DNA from: Noviherbaspirillum massiliense JC206
GTDB taxonomy: Bacteria > Pseudomonadota > Gammaproteobacteria > Burkholderiales > Burkholderiaceae_D
Direction of reading: 5' to 3'
DNA: 64,000 nt
Assembly: GCF_000312045.1 (NCBI RefSeq)
Contig: NZ_HE978635.1
Span: forward strand, 312,674 to 376,673
Both the position numbers and the translations under genes were made by a program. The notes beneath the pieces were generated by a model. The model saw nothing but the letters and a program-made list of their open reading frames with translations. It did not search any database and was not told where the DNA came from. Shown in pieces: positions 24,958-33,583 of the stretch (the stretch's first letter is position 1; each line of letters starts with the position of its first letter).

Positions 24958-25776
24958 TTACTCCTTGAAGTAGACCACCTGATGACTGCTCGCCAGCAGT
25001 TTGCCGTCGGGGCTCCAGATTTCCGCGCTCTGATCGAAGAATCCCTTGCCGTAATTGATTCCCCGTGCCACGCCCAGTACCGGCGCCGTGCCCTGGGCGT
25101 TCAACTGCTCCTGGTCCGCGTGAAAGTATGTGGTGAGGGCCACCGTACCTGCTGGTACCCATTTGGGCCGCCGCACGAAAACGCGCGGGAAGAAGGCGTC
25201 GCACATCGCAGACAGGGACAGGAAGTCGAGCGGGCGCGGCGGCATATCGCGTATCCACAGCCTGGTCTGCGACGGATGGCCGTTGGTGTCGGCCTTGTCG
25301 AGTCCGCCGTCGATGAAACGCATTTCGTAGTTGGCGGTCCAGACCACGCGCGACATTGGCGGCGTCTGCTCCAGCGTGTCGGCGGATGGCACCTGCGGGA
25401 AGACGGCGTCGGTCGCGCTCCAGGTATCGCGCCGGATCGCGGTGACCATGGTGGCGAAGGCTGCAACCTGGCCAGCTTGAGACAGCTCGACGAACCAGTG
25501 CTGGGTGCTGCGATTGGTGCGCACCGCACGCGCATGAACGGAAAAGCCGCCATCGGCGATCGGCGCAGCGTAATGCACGGTAAGCGAGAGCGGATCTCCG
25601 AGTCGCTCCGGATGGCGCATGACGGCGTTGAGCAGAGTGGCGCCGATGATGCCGCCGAAGGGGCCGACCATGTTTGCGTAAGCCGGGCTTGTTTTGCCCG
25701 CATACGTGTCCTTGTCGCTGGGCGAGAGTGCAACTGCAGCGTCGAATGCATGCATCGGCGGCTTGCTTGATTCCAT
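24958..25776 (-). CDS. Acyl-CoA thioesterase (TesB-like double hot-dog)
   Basis: 272 residues with two hot-dog halves. N-terminal: GPFGGIIGATLLNAVMRHPERLGDPLSLTVHYAAPIADGGFSVHARAVRTNRSTQHWFVEL. C-terminal: FLSLSAMCDAFFPRV and ARGINYGKGFFDQSAEIWSPDGKLLASSHQVVYFKE. This is the layout of the 4HBT_3/TesB family, which hydrolyses acyl-CoA esters in the cytoplasm. ATG 25776 is chosen since upstream codons form no family sequence. It diverges from a MarR regulator by 84 bp, suggesting MarR control. Confidence 0.85.
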   Translation of the reverse strand: MESSKPPMHAFDAAVALSPSDKDTYAGKTSPAYANMVGPFGGIIGATLLNAVMRHPERLGDPLSLTVHYAAPIADGGFSVHARAVRTNRSTQHWFVELSQAGQVAAFATMVTAIRRDTWSATDAVFPQVPSADTLEQTPPMSRVVWTANYEMRFIDGGLDKADTNGHPSQTRLWIRDMPPRPLDFLSLSAMCDAFFPRVFVRRPKWVPAGTVALTTYFHADQEQLNAQGTAPVLGVARGINYGKGFFDQSAEIWSPDGKLLASSHQVVYFKE

Positions 25777-25860
25777 GCTTGTCCTTTTCTTGTTGATACG
25801 TCGGAAGAAGTTGTCTGCGGTCGGGAATTTGCCGCTACAATGCTTGCAGCTACAACTATT

Positions 25861-26433
25861 ATGCCATGTGCCACGCACGCCGAACTTTCAAGAATGCCGA
25901 CAGGCTGCACCAGTTTCAAGGTCCGCCAGCTGATGCGTCAGGTGTCTCAGCATTACGACGCCGAGCTGGCAAAGGCGGGGCTGAAGGCCACGCAGTATTC
26001 GCTGCTCGGCCATGTGCTCAAGTTTGGCCCGCTCCGTCCCGGAGAACTGGCGCAGATGATGCGGCTGGATGCGTCCACGCTCAGCCGCAACCTCAAGCCC
26101 CTGGTCGATGTCGGCTGGCTGCGTGTCGATACCGGTCCGGACGAGCGCAGCCGCAGCGTTGCCATTACCCCCGCCGGCCGCGTCAAGCGCGACGAGGCCC
26201 GACGCCACTGGAAAGCGGCGCAGGAAAAGCTCAACCGGGCGCTCGGCATGGAAAGAGTGCTTGCCCTGCATGCCATGATCGACGACGCGCTCGACCTGCT
26301 GTCGAGCATTGATAACCGGGCAGGGCATGGACGATCCGATGCAGGGGAGCGGTCGCTTGAGCGCAGGCCGACCGGTAAGCGCCCCACAACGGGAACAGTT
26401 GAATGCAACCAGAAGACAAGGAAAAACACGTGA
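25861..26433 (+). CDS. MarR family transcriptional regulator
   Basis: 190 residues. Winged helix at about 30-105: GLKATQYSLLGHVLKFGPLRPGELAQMMRLDASTLSRNLKPLVDVGWLRVDTGPDERSRSVAITPAG. A long polar C-terminal extension (about 145-190), rich in Arg, Thr and Gly, goes beyond the usual MarR length. It diverges from the thioesterase gene, and its stop overlaps the GTG of the MFS gene. It probably regulates both neighbours. Start ATG 25861 is preferred; ATG 25840 is possible. Confidence 0.82.
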   Translation: MPCATHAELSRMPTGCTSFKVRQLMRQVSQHYDAELAKAGLKATQYSLLGHVLKFGPLRPGELAQMMRLDASTLSRNLKPLVDVGWLRVDTGPDERSRSVAITPAGRVKRDEARRHWKAAQEKLNRALGMERVLALHAMIDDALDLLSSIDNRAGHGRSDAGERSLERRPTGKRPTTGTVECNQKTRKNT

Positions 26434-27692
26434 CTCAAAGACACGCGACCAGCTGGTATTTCGGCTGGAACATCGTCGCGGCCGCGACCCTGCTCACTTT
26501 GCTGACCGTTGGCATGCGGCTTGGCATCGGGCCATTCTTCCTGCCCATGGCCAGGGATCTCGGCTTCAGCCGCAGTCTGCTGGCCGGCATCATCGCGATC
26601 GGCATGCTGTGCTATGGCCTCGCCATGCCGCTCGCAGGTTATCTGGTTGGGCGCTACGGCACCCGCTGCGTGCTTCTGCTCGGGACTGCCATCGTCGTGG
26701 TATCCGTCATCTGGACGGTGACGGCCCGCTCACCCTTGGCATTCCTGCTCGCCTTCGGCGTATTGATGTCGGCCGGGCTTGCCTTTACCAGCCCGGTGGC
26801 CCTTACGTCCGTCATCAGCCGCTGGTTCACGCGCCAGCGCGGCATGGCGCTTTTCTTCCTGTCCACGGGTTCCATGGCCGGCATGGCGATCATGACGCCC
26901 GTGCTTACCTTCGCCATCGAATCGTTCGGATGGAAAATGACCCTGCTGGGGTTTGCCGCCCTGTTTGTGGCGGTCACGGTTCCTGCAGCCCTGCTGATCA
27001 TCCGCGACACGGCCCCGCCGCATACGGACCTGCTTCCCGAACAGATTGCCGCCGGCGCCGCGACGAAAGCCGCGGTCCCCGAAAGCCTGCCTTTTGGCAA
27101 AGCAGTGCGTACCGCTCCATTCTGGAAGATCTTCCTCGGCTTGTTCGCGTGCGGCTTCAGCATGAATCTGCTCGGCACACACGGCGTTCCGATGCTGATG
27201 GATCATGGCTTCGACGCCATGACCAGCTCGCTCGGCATCGGCGTCATCGGCCTGGTCGCGATCGTGGGAACGCTGGTCCTCGGGCGCCTTTCCGACCGCC
27301 TGCCGCGCAGGAATATCCTTGCCGCCATCTACTTCATTCGGGGCCTCGGGTTCTTTGCGCTGCTGCTGGTTGGCACCCATTGGGAGCTGTACACCGCGGC
27401 CGCCATCGGCGGGCTGGTCTGGGCCGGCAGCATTGCCACTTCCTCCGCCATTCTCGCCGATGTCTACGGCGTCCGCCTGGTGGGCGTCATGTACGGCTGT
27501 GCCTATCTGGGACACCAGATAGGCGCCATGATCAGTTCATGGCTGGGTGGCTGGGGCTTTGAAACCTACGGCACCCACTGGATTGCCTTCGGTGCCTCCG
27601 GCGCGCTACTGCTGATCGCTGCCGCGGTCTCGCTGCGACTGCCGCTGAAAGGTTTCGTCCTGATGGCGCCCGCGCCAGTGTCCAATCGCTGA
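26430..27692 (+). CDS. MFS transporter, monocarboxylate/OFA-like
   Basis: 420 residues with 12 helices. Motifs: the N-terminal helix SWYFGWNIVAAATLLTLLTVGMRLGIGPFFLPMARDLGFSRSLLAG and loop 2-3 GYLVGRYGTR, which fits the oxalate/formate and monocarboxylate (MCT-like) branch. The GTG at 26430 is preferred: AAGGAA lies eight bases upstream and the start overlaps the MarR stop (GTGA); ATG 26403 is an alternative. Likely an organic acid importer or exporter controlled by the preceding MarR. The end is 55 bp from the convergent MarR gene. Confidence 0.85.
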   Translation: MTQRHATSWYFGWNIVAAATLLTLLTVGMRLGIGPFFLPMARDLGFSRSLLAGIIAIGMLCYGLAMPLAGYLVGRYGTRCVLLLGTAIVVVSVIWTVTARSPLAFLLAFGVLMSAGLAFTSPVALTSVISRWFTRQRGMALFFLSTGSMAGMAIMTPVLTFAIESFGWKMTLLGFAALFVAVTVPAALLIIRDTAPPHTDLLPEQIAAGAATKAAVPESLPFGKAVRTAPFWKIFLGLFACGFSMNLLGTHGVPMLMDHGFDAMTSSLGIGVIGLVAIVGTLVLGRLSDRLPRRNILAAIYFIRGLGFFALLLVGTHWELYTAAAIGGLVWAGSIATSSAILADVYGVRLVGVMYGCAYLGHQIGAMISSWLGGWGFETYGTHWIAFGASGALLLIAAAVSLRLPLKGFVLMAPAPVSNR

Positions 27693-27747
27693 AACGTTCA
27701 CGGCTGGCCGGGCGGGCGTCCGCCTGCGCGATTAGGCCGGGCCGACC

Positions 27748-28200
27748 CTATTCCCTGGATCCGGCGTCGGTAGCCGAAATCAGGTTGTGCCGGACCTTCT
27801 CCAGCAATTCGGTCAGCACTGCGCGTTCGGCGGCCGTGAATCCTGCCAGCGCTTCGTCCGCCACCTTGCGCCCGACCGTACGCGCTTCGCTCAGCGTTTC
27901 CCGTGCCTTGTCGGTCATCGCCAGTCGTCGCACGCGGCGGTCGCGCGCGTCCGCCGTCCGCGCAATCCATCCCCCCGCTTCCATCCGGTCCAGCAGGCGC
28001 GCGCTGGCAATCGGCGTGACGCCGAGAAGGTCGGCCAGTTGCGCCTGGCTGATATTGGGATTGCGGTCGAGGTAGGACAGGACGCTGCATTGCGCCCGAG
28101 ACAGGTTGAGCACCGACTTGGCACGCTGGTCGAAACGCTTGCCGACCAGGCGGCCGGCATCCGAAATCAGGAAGCTGAAGGAAGGTTTTGTCTTTGCCAT
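27748..28200 (-). CDS. MarR family regulator of the divergent DHA2 efflux pump
   Basis: 150 residues. Winged-helix core: LNLSRAQCSVLSYLDRNPNISQAQLADLLGVTPIASARLLDRMEAGGWIARTADARDRRVRRLAMTDKA. A single cysteine (about residue 38) sits at the start of the dimer/DNA-binding core, a place where some MarR proteins sense oxidants; whether it does here is unknown. It is divergent from a 14-helix drug exporter with palindromes at the exporter promoter, the standard layout of MarR-controlled efflux. Confidence 0.87.
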   Translation of the reverse strand: MAKTKPSFSFLISDAGRLVGKRFDQRAKSVLNLSRAQCSVLSYLDRNPNISQAQLADLLGVTPIASARLLDRMEAGGWIARTADARDRRVRRLAMTDKARETLSEARTVGRKVADEALAGFTAAERAVLTELLEKVRHNLISATDAGSRE

Positions 28201-28226
28201 GATGTCGTAAGAATACCGCGACTCGG

Positions 28227-28253
28227 TTGATTTCGTTAGCCTTTTGCTATAAT
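28227..28253 (+). promoter_or_regulatory. Promoter of the DHA2 efflux gene
   Basis: TTGATT (28227-28232), a 15-bp spacer, and a consensus TATAAT (28248-28253) preceded by TGC, an extended -10. The predicted transcription start near 28260 gives a leader of about 60 bases before ATG 28320. The short spacer would suit an extended -10 promoter. Confidence 0.6.
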
Positions 28254-28261
28254 CCCCAGAA

Positions 28262-28292
28262 CGTAAGCATGCTTATGGTTAATGCGCTTACG
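28262..28292. promoter_or_regulatory. MarR operator candidate over the efflux transcription start
   Basis: CGTAAGC at 28262-28268 is mirrored by GCTTACG at 28286-28292. Inside the first half is a perfect 12-bp palindrome TAAGCATGCTTA (28264-28275). Lying at and just after the predicted start site, it could block transcription when bound. Confidence 0.55.
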
Positions 28293-28319
28293 GCTTCCTG
28301 AATCCTCCGAATTCCCTGC

Positions 28320-29852
28320 ATGAATACAGCCGCCGCCCGGTTGCCGGCCCTGCCGATCAACCGCCCGATGATCACCCTGGCGATCATGCTCGCCACCCTG
28401 ATCCAGACCCTGGACGGGACGATCGCCAACGTCGCCCTGCCGCACATGCAAGGTTCGCTCAGCGCGTCTCAGGACGAGGTGACCTGGATCCTGACGTCGT
28501 ACATCGTGGCTGCTGCCATTGCGACGCCGCTGACCGGCTGGTTCTCCGACCGCTTCGGCGTCAAGAAGCTGCTGCTTGCATCGATTTCCGGCTTTACTTT
28601 TGCCTCGGCCCTGTGCGGCCTGTCCCAGACCTTGCCGGAAATCGTGGCATCCCGTCTCCTGCAAGGCGTGTTCGGGGCGGCGCTTGTGCCCCTGTCGCAA
28701 TCCATCCTGCTTGAGATCAACCCGCGCGAGAAGCAGGGATCCGCCATGGCGATCTGGGGCATGGGCGTCATGGTCGGGCCCATCCTCGGGCCGACGCTCG
28801 GAGGCTGGCTGACCGACAGCTACAACTGGCGCTGGGTGTTTTTCATCAATGTGCCGATCGGGCTGTTCGCCTTTTTCGGGGTGCTGGCTTACCTGCCCGA
28901 TCTCGGCCAGCGCAAGAAGACACGCTTCGATGTATTCGGGTTCGCGACCCTGTCGATTTTCATCGGCGCCCTGCAAGCCTTCCTCGACCGCGGCGAGCAG
29001 CTCGACTGGTTCAATTCGAATGAAATCGTGGTTGAAGCGATCGTCTGCTTCGTCGCCTTCGTATTCTTCGTGGCCCATACAGCGACCATTGGCAAGGATT
29101 CGTTCTTTCGCTACGAACTGCTGAAGGACCGCAATTTCATCACCGGCTGTTCCTTCATTTTCATCATCGGCGCCGTGATGTACGCCACCCGCGCGCTGCT
29201 GCCGCCGATGCTGCAAAGCCTGATGGGCTATCCGGTCACGACGACGGGACTGGTCACGGCGCCAAGCGGTCTGGGCACGATGTTCGCCATGCTGCTGGTG
29301 GGTCGGTTGGTCGGGCGGGTCGACACCCGCATCATGCTGCTGACCGGTTTCGGGATTTCGGCGGTTGCGTTGTGGCAGATGAGCGGCTACACCATTGCTC
29401 TGACGCAGAGCGATATCGTGATTCCCGGCGTCGTGCAGGGATTCGGCCTGGGCCTGGTCTTCGTGCCGCTGTCGGCGGCGAGCTTTGCGACGCTCGACTC
29501 GTCGCTGCGTCCCGATGGCACCGCGATCTACAGCCTGGTGCGCAATATCGGCAGCAGTATCGGCATCTCGGTGGTGCAGACACTTGCCACGCGCAACACC
29601 GCAATTGCGCATGCTTCACTCACCGAGCACCTGACCGCCTACAATGCGGCAGGCTACAGCCAATTCGGCACCGACAATATCGTCGGGCTCGCAAGCATCA
29701 ATCAGGAAATCACGCGGCAAGCGGCAATGATTGCCTATGTGGACGATTTCATGCTGATGCTGGGCGCGACAATTGCCATCGCTCCCCTGATCCTGTTGAT
29801 CCGGCCGGCGCGCCAGACAGGCGGCGAACCGGTGCATGCTGCCATGGATTGA
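28320..29852 (+). CDS. DHA2 family (EmrB/QacA) 14-helix multidrug efflux MFS transporter
   Basis: 510 residues with 14 predicted helices. Motif D1 region LIQTLDGTIANVALPHMQGSLSASQDEVTWILTSYIVAAAI is highly characteristic of EmrB/QacA pumps. GWFSDRFGVKKLL is motif A, and GVFGAALVPLSQSILLEINPREKQGSAMAIWGMGVMVGPILGPTLGGWL is motif C. No EmrA adaptor is adjacent, so it may act alone or borrow one. Controlled very probably by the divergent MarR gene. The 257 bp after it contain nothing recognisable. Confidence 0.9.
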   Translation: MNTAAARLPALPINRPMITLAIMLATLIQTLDGTIANVALPHMQGSLSASQDEVTWILTSYIVAAAIATPLTGWFSDRFGVKKLLLASISGFTFASALCGLSQTLPEIVASRLLQGVFGAALVPLSQSILLEINPREKQGSAMAIWGMGVMVGPILGPTLGGWLTDSYNWRWVFFINVPIGLFAFFGVLAYLPDLGQRKKTRFDVFGFATLSIFIGALQAFLDRGEQLDWFNSNEIVVEAIVCFVAFVFFVAHTATIGKDSFFRYELLKDRNFITGCSFIFIIGAVMYATRALLPPMLQSLMGYPVTTTGLVTAPSGLGTMFAMLLVGRLVGRVDTRIMLLTGFGISAVALWQMSGYTIALTQSDIVIPGVVQGFGLGLVFVPLSAASFATLDSSLRPDGTAIYSLVRNIGSSIGISVVQTLATRNTAIAHASLTEHLTAYNAAGYSQFGTDNIVGLASINQEITRQAAMIAYVDDFMLMLGATIAIAPLILLIRPARQTGGEPVHAAMD

Positions 29853-30109
29853 CCCTTCCTGAGAGGATGCAGAATGGATGGCGCGCCGGGCGACGAGCGG
29901 CCGCAGTGCGTGCCGGCTTTCGCGCTCAGGCATTCATCCCGGAACTTGCCAGGGAAACTTTCGAGGTAGGCATGCTGCGTCCGGACAGGCTAAGTGAAGC
30001 AAGGGCGTGCCCTGTGCCAGTAAGCTCGCCGATCCGGTGCGTTGCCGGGCTAAGTGGGTCAGAAGCGGCGCTACGGACCCGCGCTCGTCTGGCGCTGTGC
30101 CGGCAAGGT

Positions 30110-31081
30110 TCAGCGCAAGCCGCCGGGCGTCGTGCCGAATTCGCGCTTCACCAGCTTGCGCAGCGCGGTGCCATCCTGGTATCCGATCTTTGCGGCGATG
30201 GCCTCGATCGACATCGATGTCGTTTCAATGAGATGGATGGCATGCATCAATTTGCGGCGCTGTATGAATTTGACTGGTGAAACACCCGTGGCCGCCTGAA
30301 TTCTGCGTGACAGCGTCCTGGTCGAAACCGCCAGTTCGGACGACAGGCTTGCCACGCTGATCGGCGACAGGATGTGGTCGTCTATCCATCGCTCGGCAGC
30401 CAGCACGGTGGGATCCATGTGCCGGATATGCGCTTGTATCATGTACCTCGCCTGTGATGGTCGCCGGTCAATCAGCAAATAGCGCGAACATAAATGCGCA
30501 ATGGAAGCGCCCATCGTATCGGCGACAATCGCCAGCGCCAGATCCAGCTGTGCGAAGGCGGAGCCGGCCGTCAAAAACTGGCCGTCGCGCACCAGCATCT
30601 TCGATTCGTCCAGCCTGATATCGGGATACCGGGTACGGAAGATGTGGGACAGCCACCATGTCGTCGTCGCAGCGCGGCCTGCCAACAAGCCTGCTTCCGC
30701 AAGAAAAAAAACAGAAGAGCAGCCTGCACTGACTTGTGCCTTCCCTTTGCTGAAACCCCGCAGCAAGCGCATGGCCTCGATCGCATCGCTTTTTGCAAAC
30801 CGGTCGCCGATTTCCTTATCCGAGGTCAAGCCCGCACCCGGGACAATCACCCAGTCTGGCTTGAAGCCTGATTCGCTTGCTTCCTTGAAGGTCATATCCG
30901 CCGTCAGTCGCAGTCCCGCGCCGGTTTGAATGCGTTTCCTGTATCCGGCAGTGACGATGCGGACCTTGTCCTTCCTGCCCGCACCGGAGAGGAAGGCGCA
31001 GCCAGCCTTCAATGTGTCGAGCGCAATGGCAAGACCGGAGTCCATCACGCCGTCGAGTACCAAGATCAGGATCGTTTGCAT
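30110..31081 (-). CDS. GlxA family transcriptional regulator (DJ-1/PfpI plus AraC HTH)
   Basis: 323 residues. The N-terminal DJ-1/PfpI-like amidotransferase domain (about 1-190) includes VSAGCSSVFFLAEAGLLAGRAATTTWWLSHIFRTRYP, with the nucleophile-elbow Cys kept. The C-terminal AraC/XylS double HTH (about 225-320) reads SVASLSSELAVSTRTLSRRIQAATGVSPVKFIQRRKLMHAIHLIETTSMSIEAIAAKIGYQDGTALRKLVKREFGTTPGGLR. It diverges from a dienelactone hydrolase gene with a cluster of TGTC/GACA half-sites between them. Probably an activator of that gene; the inducer is unknown. Confidence 0.87.
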   Translation of the reverse strand: MQTILILVLDGVMDSGLAIALDTLKAGCAFLSGAGRKDKVRIVTAGYRKRIQTGAGLRLTADMTFKEASESGFKPDWVIVPGAGLTSDKEIGDRFAKSDAIEAMRLLRGFSKGKAQVSAGCSSVFFLAEAGLLAGRAATTTWWLSHIFRTRYPDIRLDESKMLVRDGQFLTAGSAFAQLDLALAIVADTMGASIAHLCSRYLLIDRRPSQARYMIQAHIRHMDPTVLAAERWIDDHILSPISVASLSSELAVSTRTLSRRIQAATGVSPVKFIQRRKLMHAIHLIETTSMSIEAIAAKIGYQDGTALRKLVKREFGTTPGGLR

Positions 31082-31090
31082 TTGTCCATT

Positions 31091-31118
31091 TTGACATGAA
31101 AGTTGTCATATTCGACAA
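31091..31118. promoter_or_regulatory. Cluster of TGTC/GACA half-sites between GlxA regulator and hydrolase
   Basis: TTGACA-TGAAAG-TTGTCA overlaps TTGTC-ATATTC-GACAA (31103-31118), and further TTGTCC copies occur at 31083 and 31131. This gives five half-sites in about 55 bp of an 87-93 bp divergent gap. They probably form the regulator's binding sites. TTGACA may also be a -35 element. Confidence 0.5.
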
Positions 31119-31174
31119 TGTTTCATTTGATTGTCCAAAGCTAGACTGCGATCTGTTCACCAGAGGAGATGCAG

Positions 31175-32008
31175 ATGCCAGATATCACGATACCGATCCG
31201 GAACATGAATGAAGACGATCCGCTCGAGGATTTCGAACGCCGCCGCATCACCCTCAACGGAATCACGAAGGATGTCTATCTGGCGGGCGCGGGGCCGGCA
31301 GTCATCGTGATGACCGAGATGCCAGGCATCAGTCCGCATGTCGCACGATTCAGCCGATGGGTGCGCGCAGCGGGCTTCACCGTATACATGCCTTCCCTGT
31401 TCGGACGCGACGGCGCCGTGCCCGGCATCGAGGAAGGCATTGCGACGTTCAAGCGGGCTTGTGTCAGCGCAGAGTTTCGCGCCTTCGCCAACAATGAATC
31501 CAGCCCGGTGACGCAGTGGCTGCGCGCACTCGCGCGGCTTGCGCATAAGCAATGCGGCGGGCCGGGCGTCGGCGCAATCGGCATGTGCTTCACCGGCAAC
31601 TTCGCGCTCACGATGATGCTTGAACCGACGATGCTTGCGCCGGTAGTATGTCAGCCATCCTTGCCCCTGGACGACCCGGCCGGGATCAACATGGCCCCGG
31701 ATGAGCTGGCGAATGTCCGCAAACGCCTGGAGCGGGAGGATCTCACGGTGATGGCTTACCGGTTCGAGGGAGACAGGCACTGCAAGGCCCAGCGCTTTGC
31801 GGCTTACCGTGAAGCCCTCGGCGACCGGTTCGTGGCACGGGTATTGCCTGACAGCGCAGCCAACCCGAATACGCCACCGTTCTTTGAAAAAGTCGTCGCA
31901 AGTCCGCACAGCGTGGTCACTGCGCACCTGATAGACGAAGCAGGTCAGCCGACGATTGCGGCGCGCGATGAAATCCTTGCGTTCTTTGCGCATCGCCTTA
32001 AGAAATGA
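31175..32008 (+). CDS. Dienelactone hydrolase family protein
   Basis: 277-residue alpha/beta hydrolase. The nucleophile elbow GAIGMCFTGNFAL has cysteine in place of serine, the mark of dienelactone hydrolases; VIVMTEMPGISPHVARFSRWVRAAGFTVYMPSLFGRDG is the usual N-terminal region. Catalytic Asp and His candidates lie in the last 80 residues (FEGDRHCKAQRFAAYREALGDRF). ATG 31175 is chosen because AGAGGAG ends six bases before it; ATG 31169 abuts the site. Hydrolyses lactones or related esters in aromatic breakdown in known relatives. Confidence 0.82.
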   Translation: MPDITIPIRNMNEDDPLEDFERRRITLNGITKDVYLAGAGPAVIVMTEMPGISPHVARFSRWVRAAGFTVYMPSLFGRDGAVPGIEEGIATFKRACVSAEFRAFANNESSPVTQWLRALARLAHKQCGGPGVGAIGMCFTGNFALTMMLEPTMLAPVVCQPSLPLDDPAGINMAPDELANVRKRLEREDLTVMAYRFEGDRHCKAQRFAAYREALGDRFVARVLPDSAANPNTPPFFEKVVASPHSVVTAHLIDEAGQPTIAARDEILAFFAHRLKK

Positions 32009-32254
32009 GGCCGGCAAGGTCAGCTATGGCATTGCCTCATAGAGCGGCCCGATATCGATCAGCGATTCATTCAGACCGGTTTGCGCCGACCTTCAAGACG
32101 ATTGCCGGCTGTCACAAGGACAGTGGCCATACGATCTGCGGTGTAGGCCGGCAGATTGTCGAGCTTTGCCCTCGAATGAAGCTATTCGAAGACGACGAGG
32201 TGGCAATCGATGACCGCAAGCTCAAGGCCCGCGCCAATTCCTTGATCTCTACCA

Positions 32255-32599
32255 TCAGTCCGCAGCCTCAGGCTGAGCGAGCAAATGGATTTTGTCTTTC
32301 ACTTTTGCCCAGGCCGCGTGTTCGGGCAGGGGAGACCTGGAAACGGCGATTCGCTTCCAGCGCGGGTCTTGAGAAAGGTCGCGGTTCATCTGTACGAAAT
32401 GCGCCTGGTCGGGAGCGATCTCCCTTTCGCCGACGATCGCCTCTACCGGGCACTCGCCGACGCAAATCGAGCAATCGATACATTCGTCCGGATTGATGAC
32501 AAGGAAATTCGGACCTTCATAAAAGCATTCCATCGGGCAGACGCTGACGCAGTCTGTGTACTTGCAGGCGATGCAAGCTTCGGTTACAACAAAAGCCAT
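32255..32599 (-). CDS. fdxA: 7Fe ferredoxin FdxA
   Basis: 114 residues, the size of Azotobacter FdI-type ferredoxins. The first cluster region is [25 protein letters not shown] and the second is [16 protein letters not shown]. Cys 9, 17 and 50 suit a [3Fe-4S] cluster, and Cys 21, 40, 43 and 46 the [4Fe-4S] cluster. Cys12 is an extra conserved residue. The long C-terminal tail (about 60-114) is typical of this class. ATG 32599 is the natural start. It lies downstream of a SDR gene with its own upstream palindrome and may be expressed alone. Cytoplasmic electron carrier. Confidence 0.92.
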   Translation of the reverse strand: MAFVVTEACIACKYTDCVSVCPMECFYEGPNFLVINPDECIDCSICVGECPVEAIVGEREIAPDQAHFVQMNRDLSQDPRWKRIAVSRSPLPEHAAWAKVKDKIHLLAQPEAAD

Positions 32600-32699
32600 G
32601 CGCGTGTAGAACTTTCTGAGTAGTTTGGCAATTCGAACTGCTGCCCGGGAGGGGCGGGTTCGCTGTTTTACGCATTGTGGGTGCAGATTGTCGCCGAAA

Positions 32700-32712
32700 T
32701 CGCATAGTGCGA
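32700..32712. promoter_or_regulatory. Palindrome upstream of fdxA
   Basis: TCGCA-TAG-TGCGA, a perfect 5-base inverted repeat about 100 bp before the fdxA start, in the 173-bp gap after the upstream SDR gene. The GTTCGCA form on the minus strand resembles IclR-type sites such as the one at 40792, but the match is loose. Confidence 0.35.
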
Positions 32713-32772
32713 ACCGACTTTGCCAGATTGGAGCATCCATTCGGCCGTGAATTCCGGCGCGGCCGGACAGCG

Positions 32773-33558
32773 CTAAACCTTCATTCCCGGCAAATTCAGC
32801 GAAGCAGTATTGCCGCCATCGACAGGCAAGGCCTGGCCGGTTACGTAGCTCGCATCGTCGCTGGCCAGGAAAGCAATGGCGGCCGCCACTTCTTCCGGAT
32901 GACCGTAGCGGCGCAGCTCGCTGCGCGAGCCGAGCTTGTGTTCTTTCTGCGCTGCCCTCGCGCGTTCGAACACCGGCGCGGTCATGCCGGTTTCGATCAG
33001 GCCGGGGCAGATCGCATTGACCCGCACATTCCATTCGCCCAGATCGCAGGCCGAGGTCATGGTCAGGTTGATGATCGCGGCCTTGGATGCGCTGTAGGCA
33101 TTGCCGCCGGCGCCGGAACGTATGCCGGCAACCGATGCGGTATTGACGATTGCCCCGCGACGCTGCTCGCGCATGCTGCGCGCGGCGTACTTGGTGAAGT
33201 GCACCGCACCCATGACATTCACACCCAGGATCTTCTGCCATGTCTCGGTACTGGTCTCGGTGATCGGCGAGTAATCGCCGCCCGAGATGCCGGCGTTATT
33301 GCACAGGACATCGATCCGCCCGAAGCGCGCCAGCACATCGGCGACGCATTGCTCGACCGCCGCTTCGTCGGCAATGTCGAGCGCGCGGTGCCAGATCCTG
33401 GACTGGTCGGGAAGGGAATGGGTGACGGCAGACAATCCTTCTTCATTCCAGTCGACCAGCGCGACGCTGGCGCCTTCAGCGGCAAGCCGCTGCGCCGTGG
33501 CGCGGCCGATGCCGCTGGCGGCACCGGTAACGATGGCTATCCTGTTTTCAAAGCGCAT
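32773..33558 (-). CDS. Short-chain dehydrogenase/reductase (SDR), 261 residues
   Basis: Classical SDR. Nucleotide motif TGAASGIG (about 11-18), structural NNAGIS, catalytic Ser in NTASVAG, and Tyr/Lys in AYSASKAA. The C-terminal substrate loop ends in the typical [14 protein letters not shown]. Asp at the end of the second strand (VALVDWN) suggests NAD rather than NADP. ATG 33558 is chosen by family length. It follows the acyl-CoA ligase gene by 25 bases on the same strand and probably supplies an alcohol-to-ketone step in this catabolic cluster. Confidence 0.87.
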   Translation of the reverse strand: MRFENRIAIVTGAASGIGRATAQRLAAEGASVALVDWNEEGLSAVTHSLPDQSRIWHRALDIADEAAVEQCVADVLARFGRIDVLCNNAGISGGDYSPITETSTETWQKILGVNVMGAVHFTKYAARSMREQRRGAIVNTASVAGIRSGAGGNAYSASKAAIINLTMTSACDLGEWNVRVNAICPGLIETGMTAPVFERARAAQKEHKLGSRSELRRYGHPEEVAAAIAFLASDDASYVTGQALPVDGGNTASLNLPGMKV

Positions 33559-33583
33559 GAGCAACTCCGGGTTATGGTTGGCG

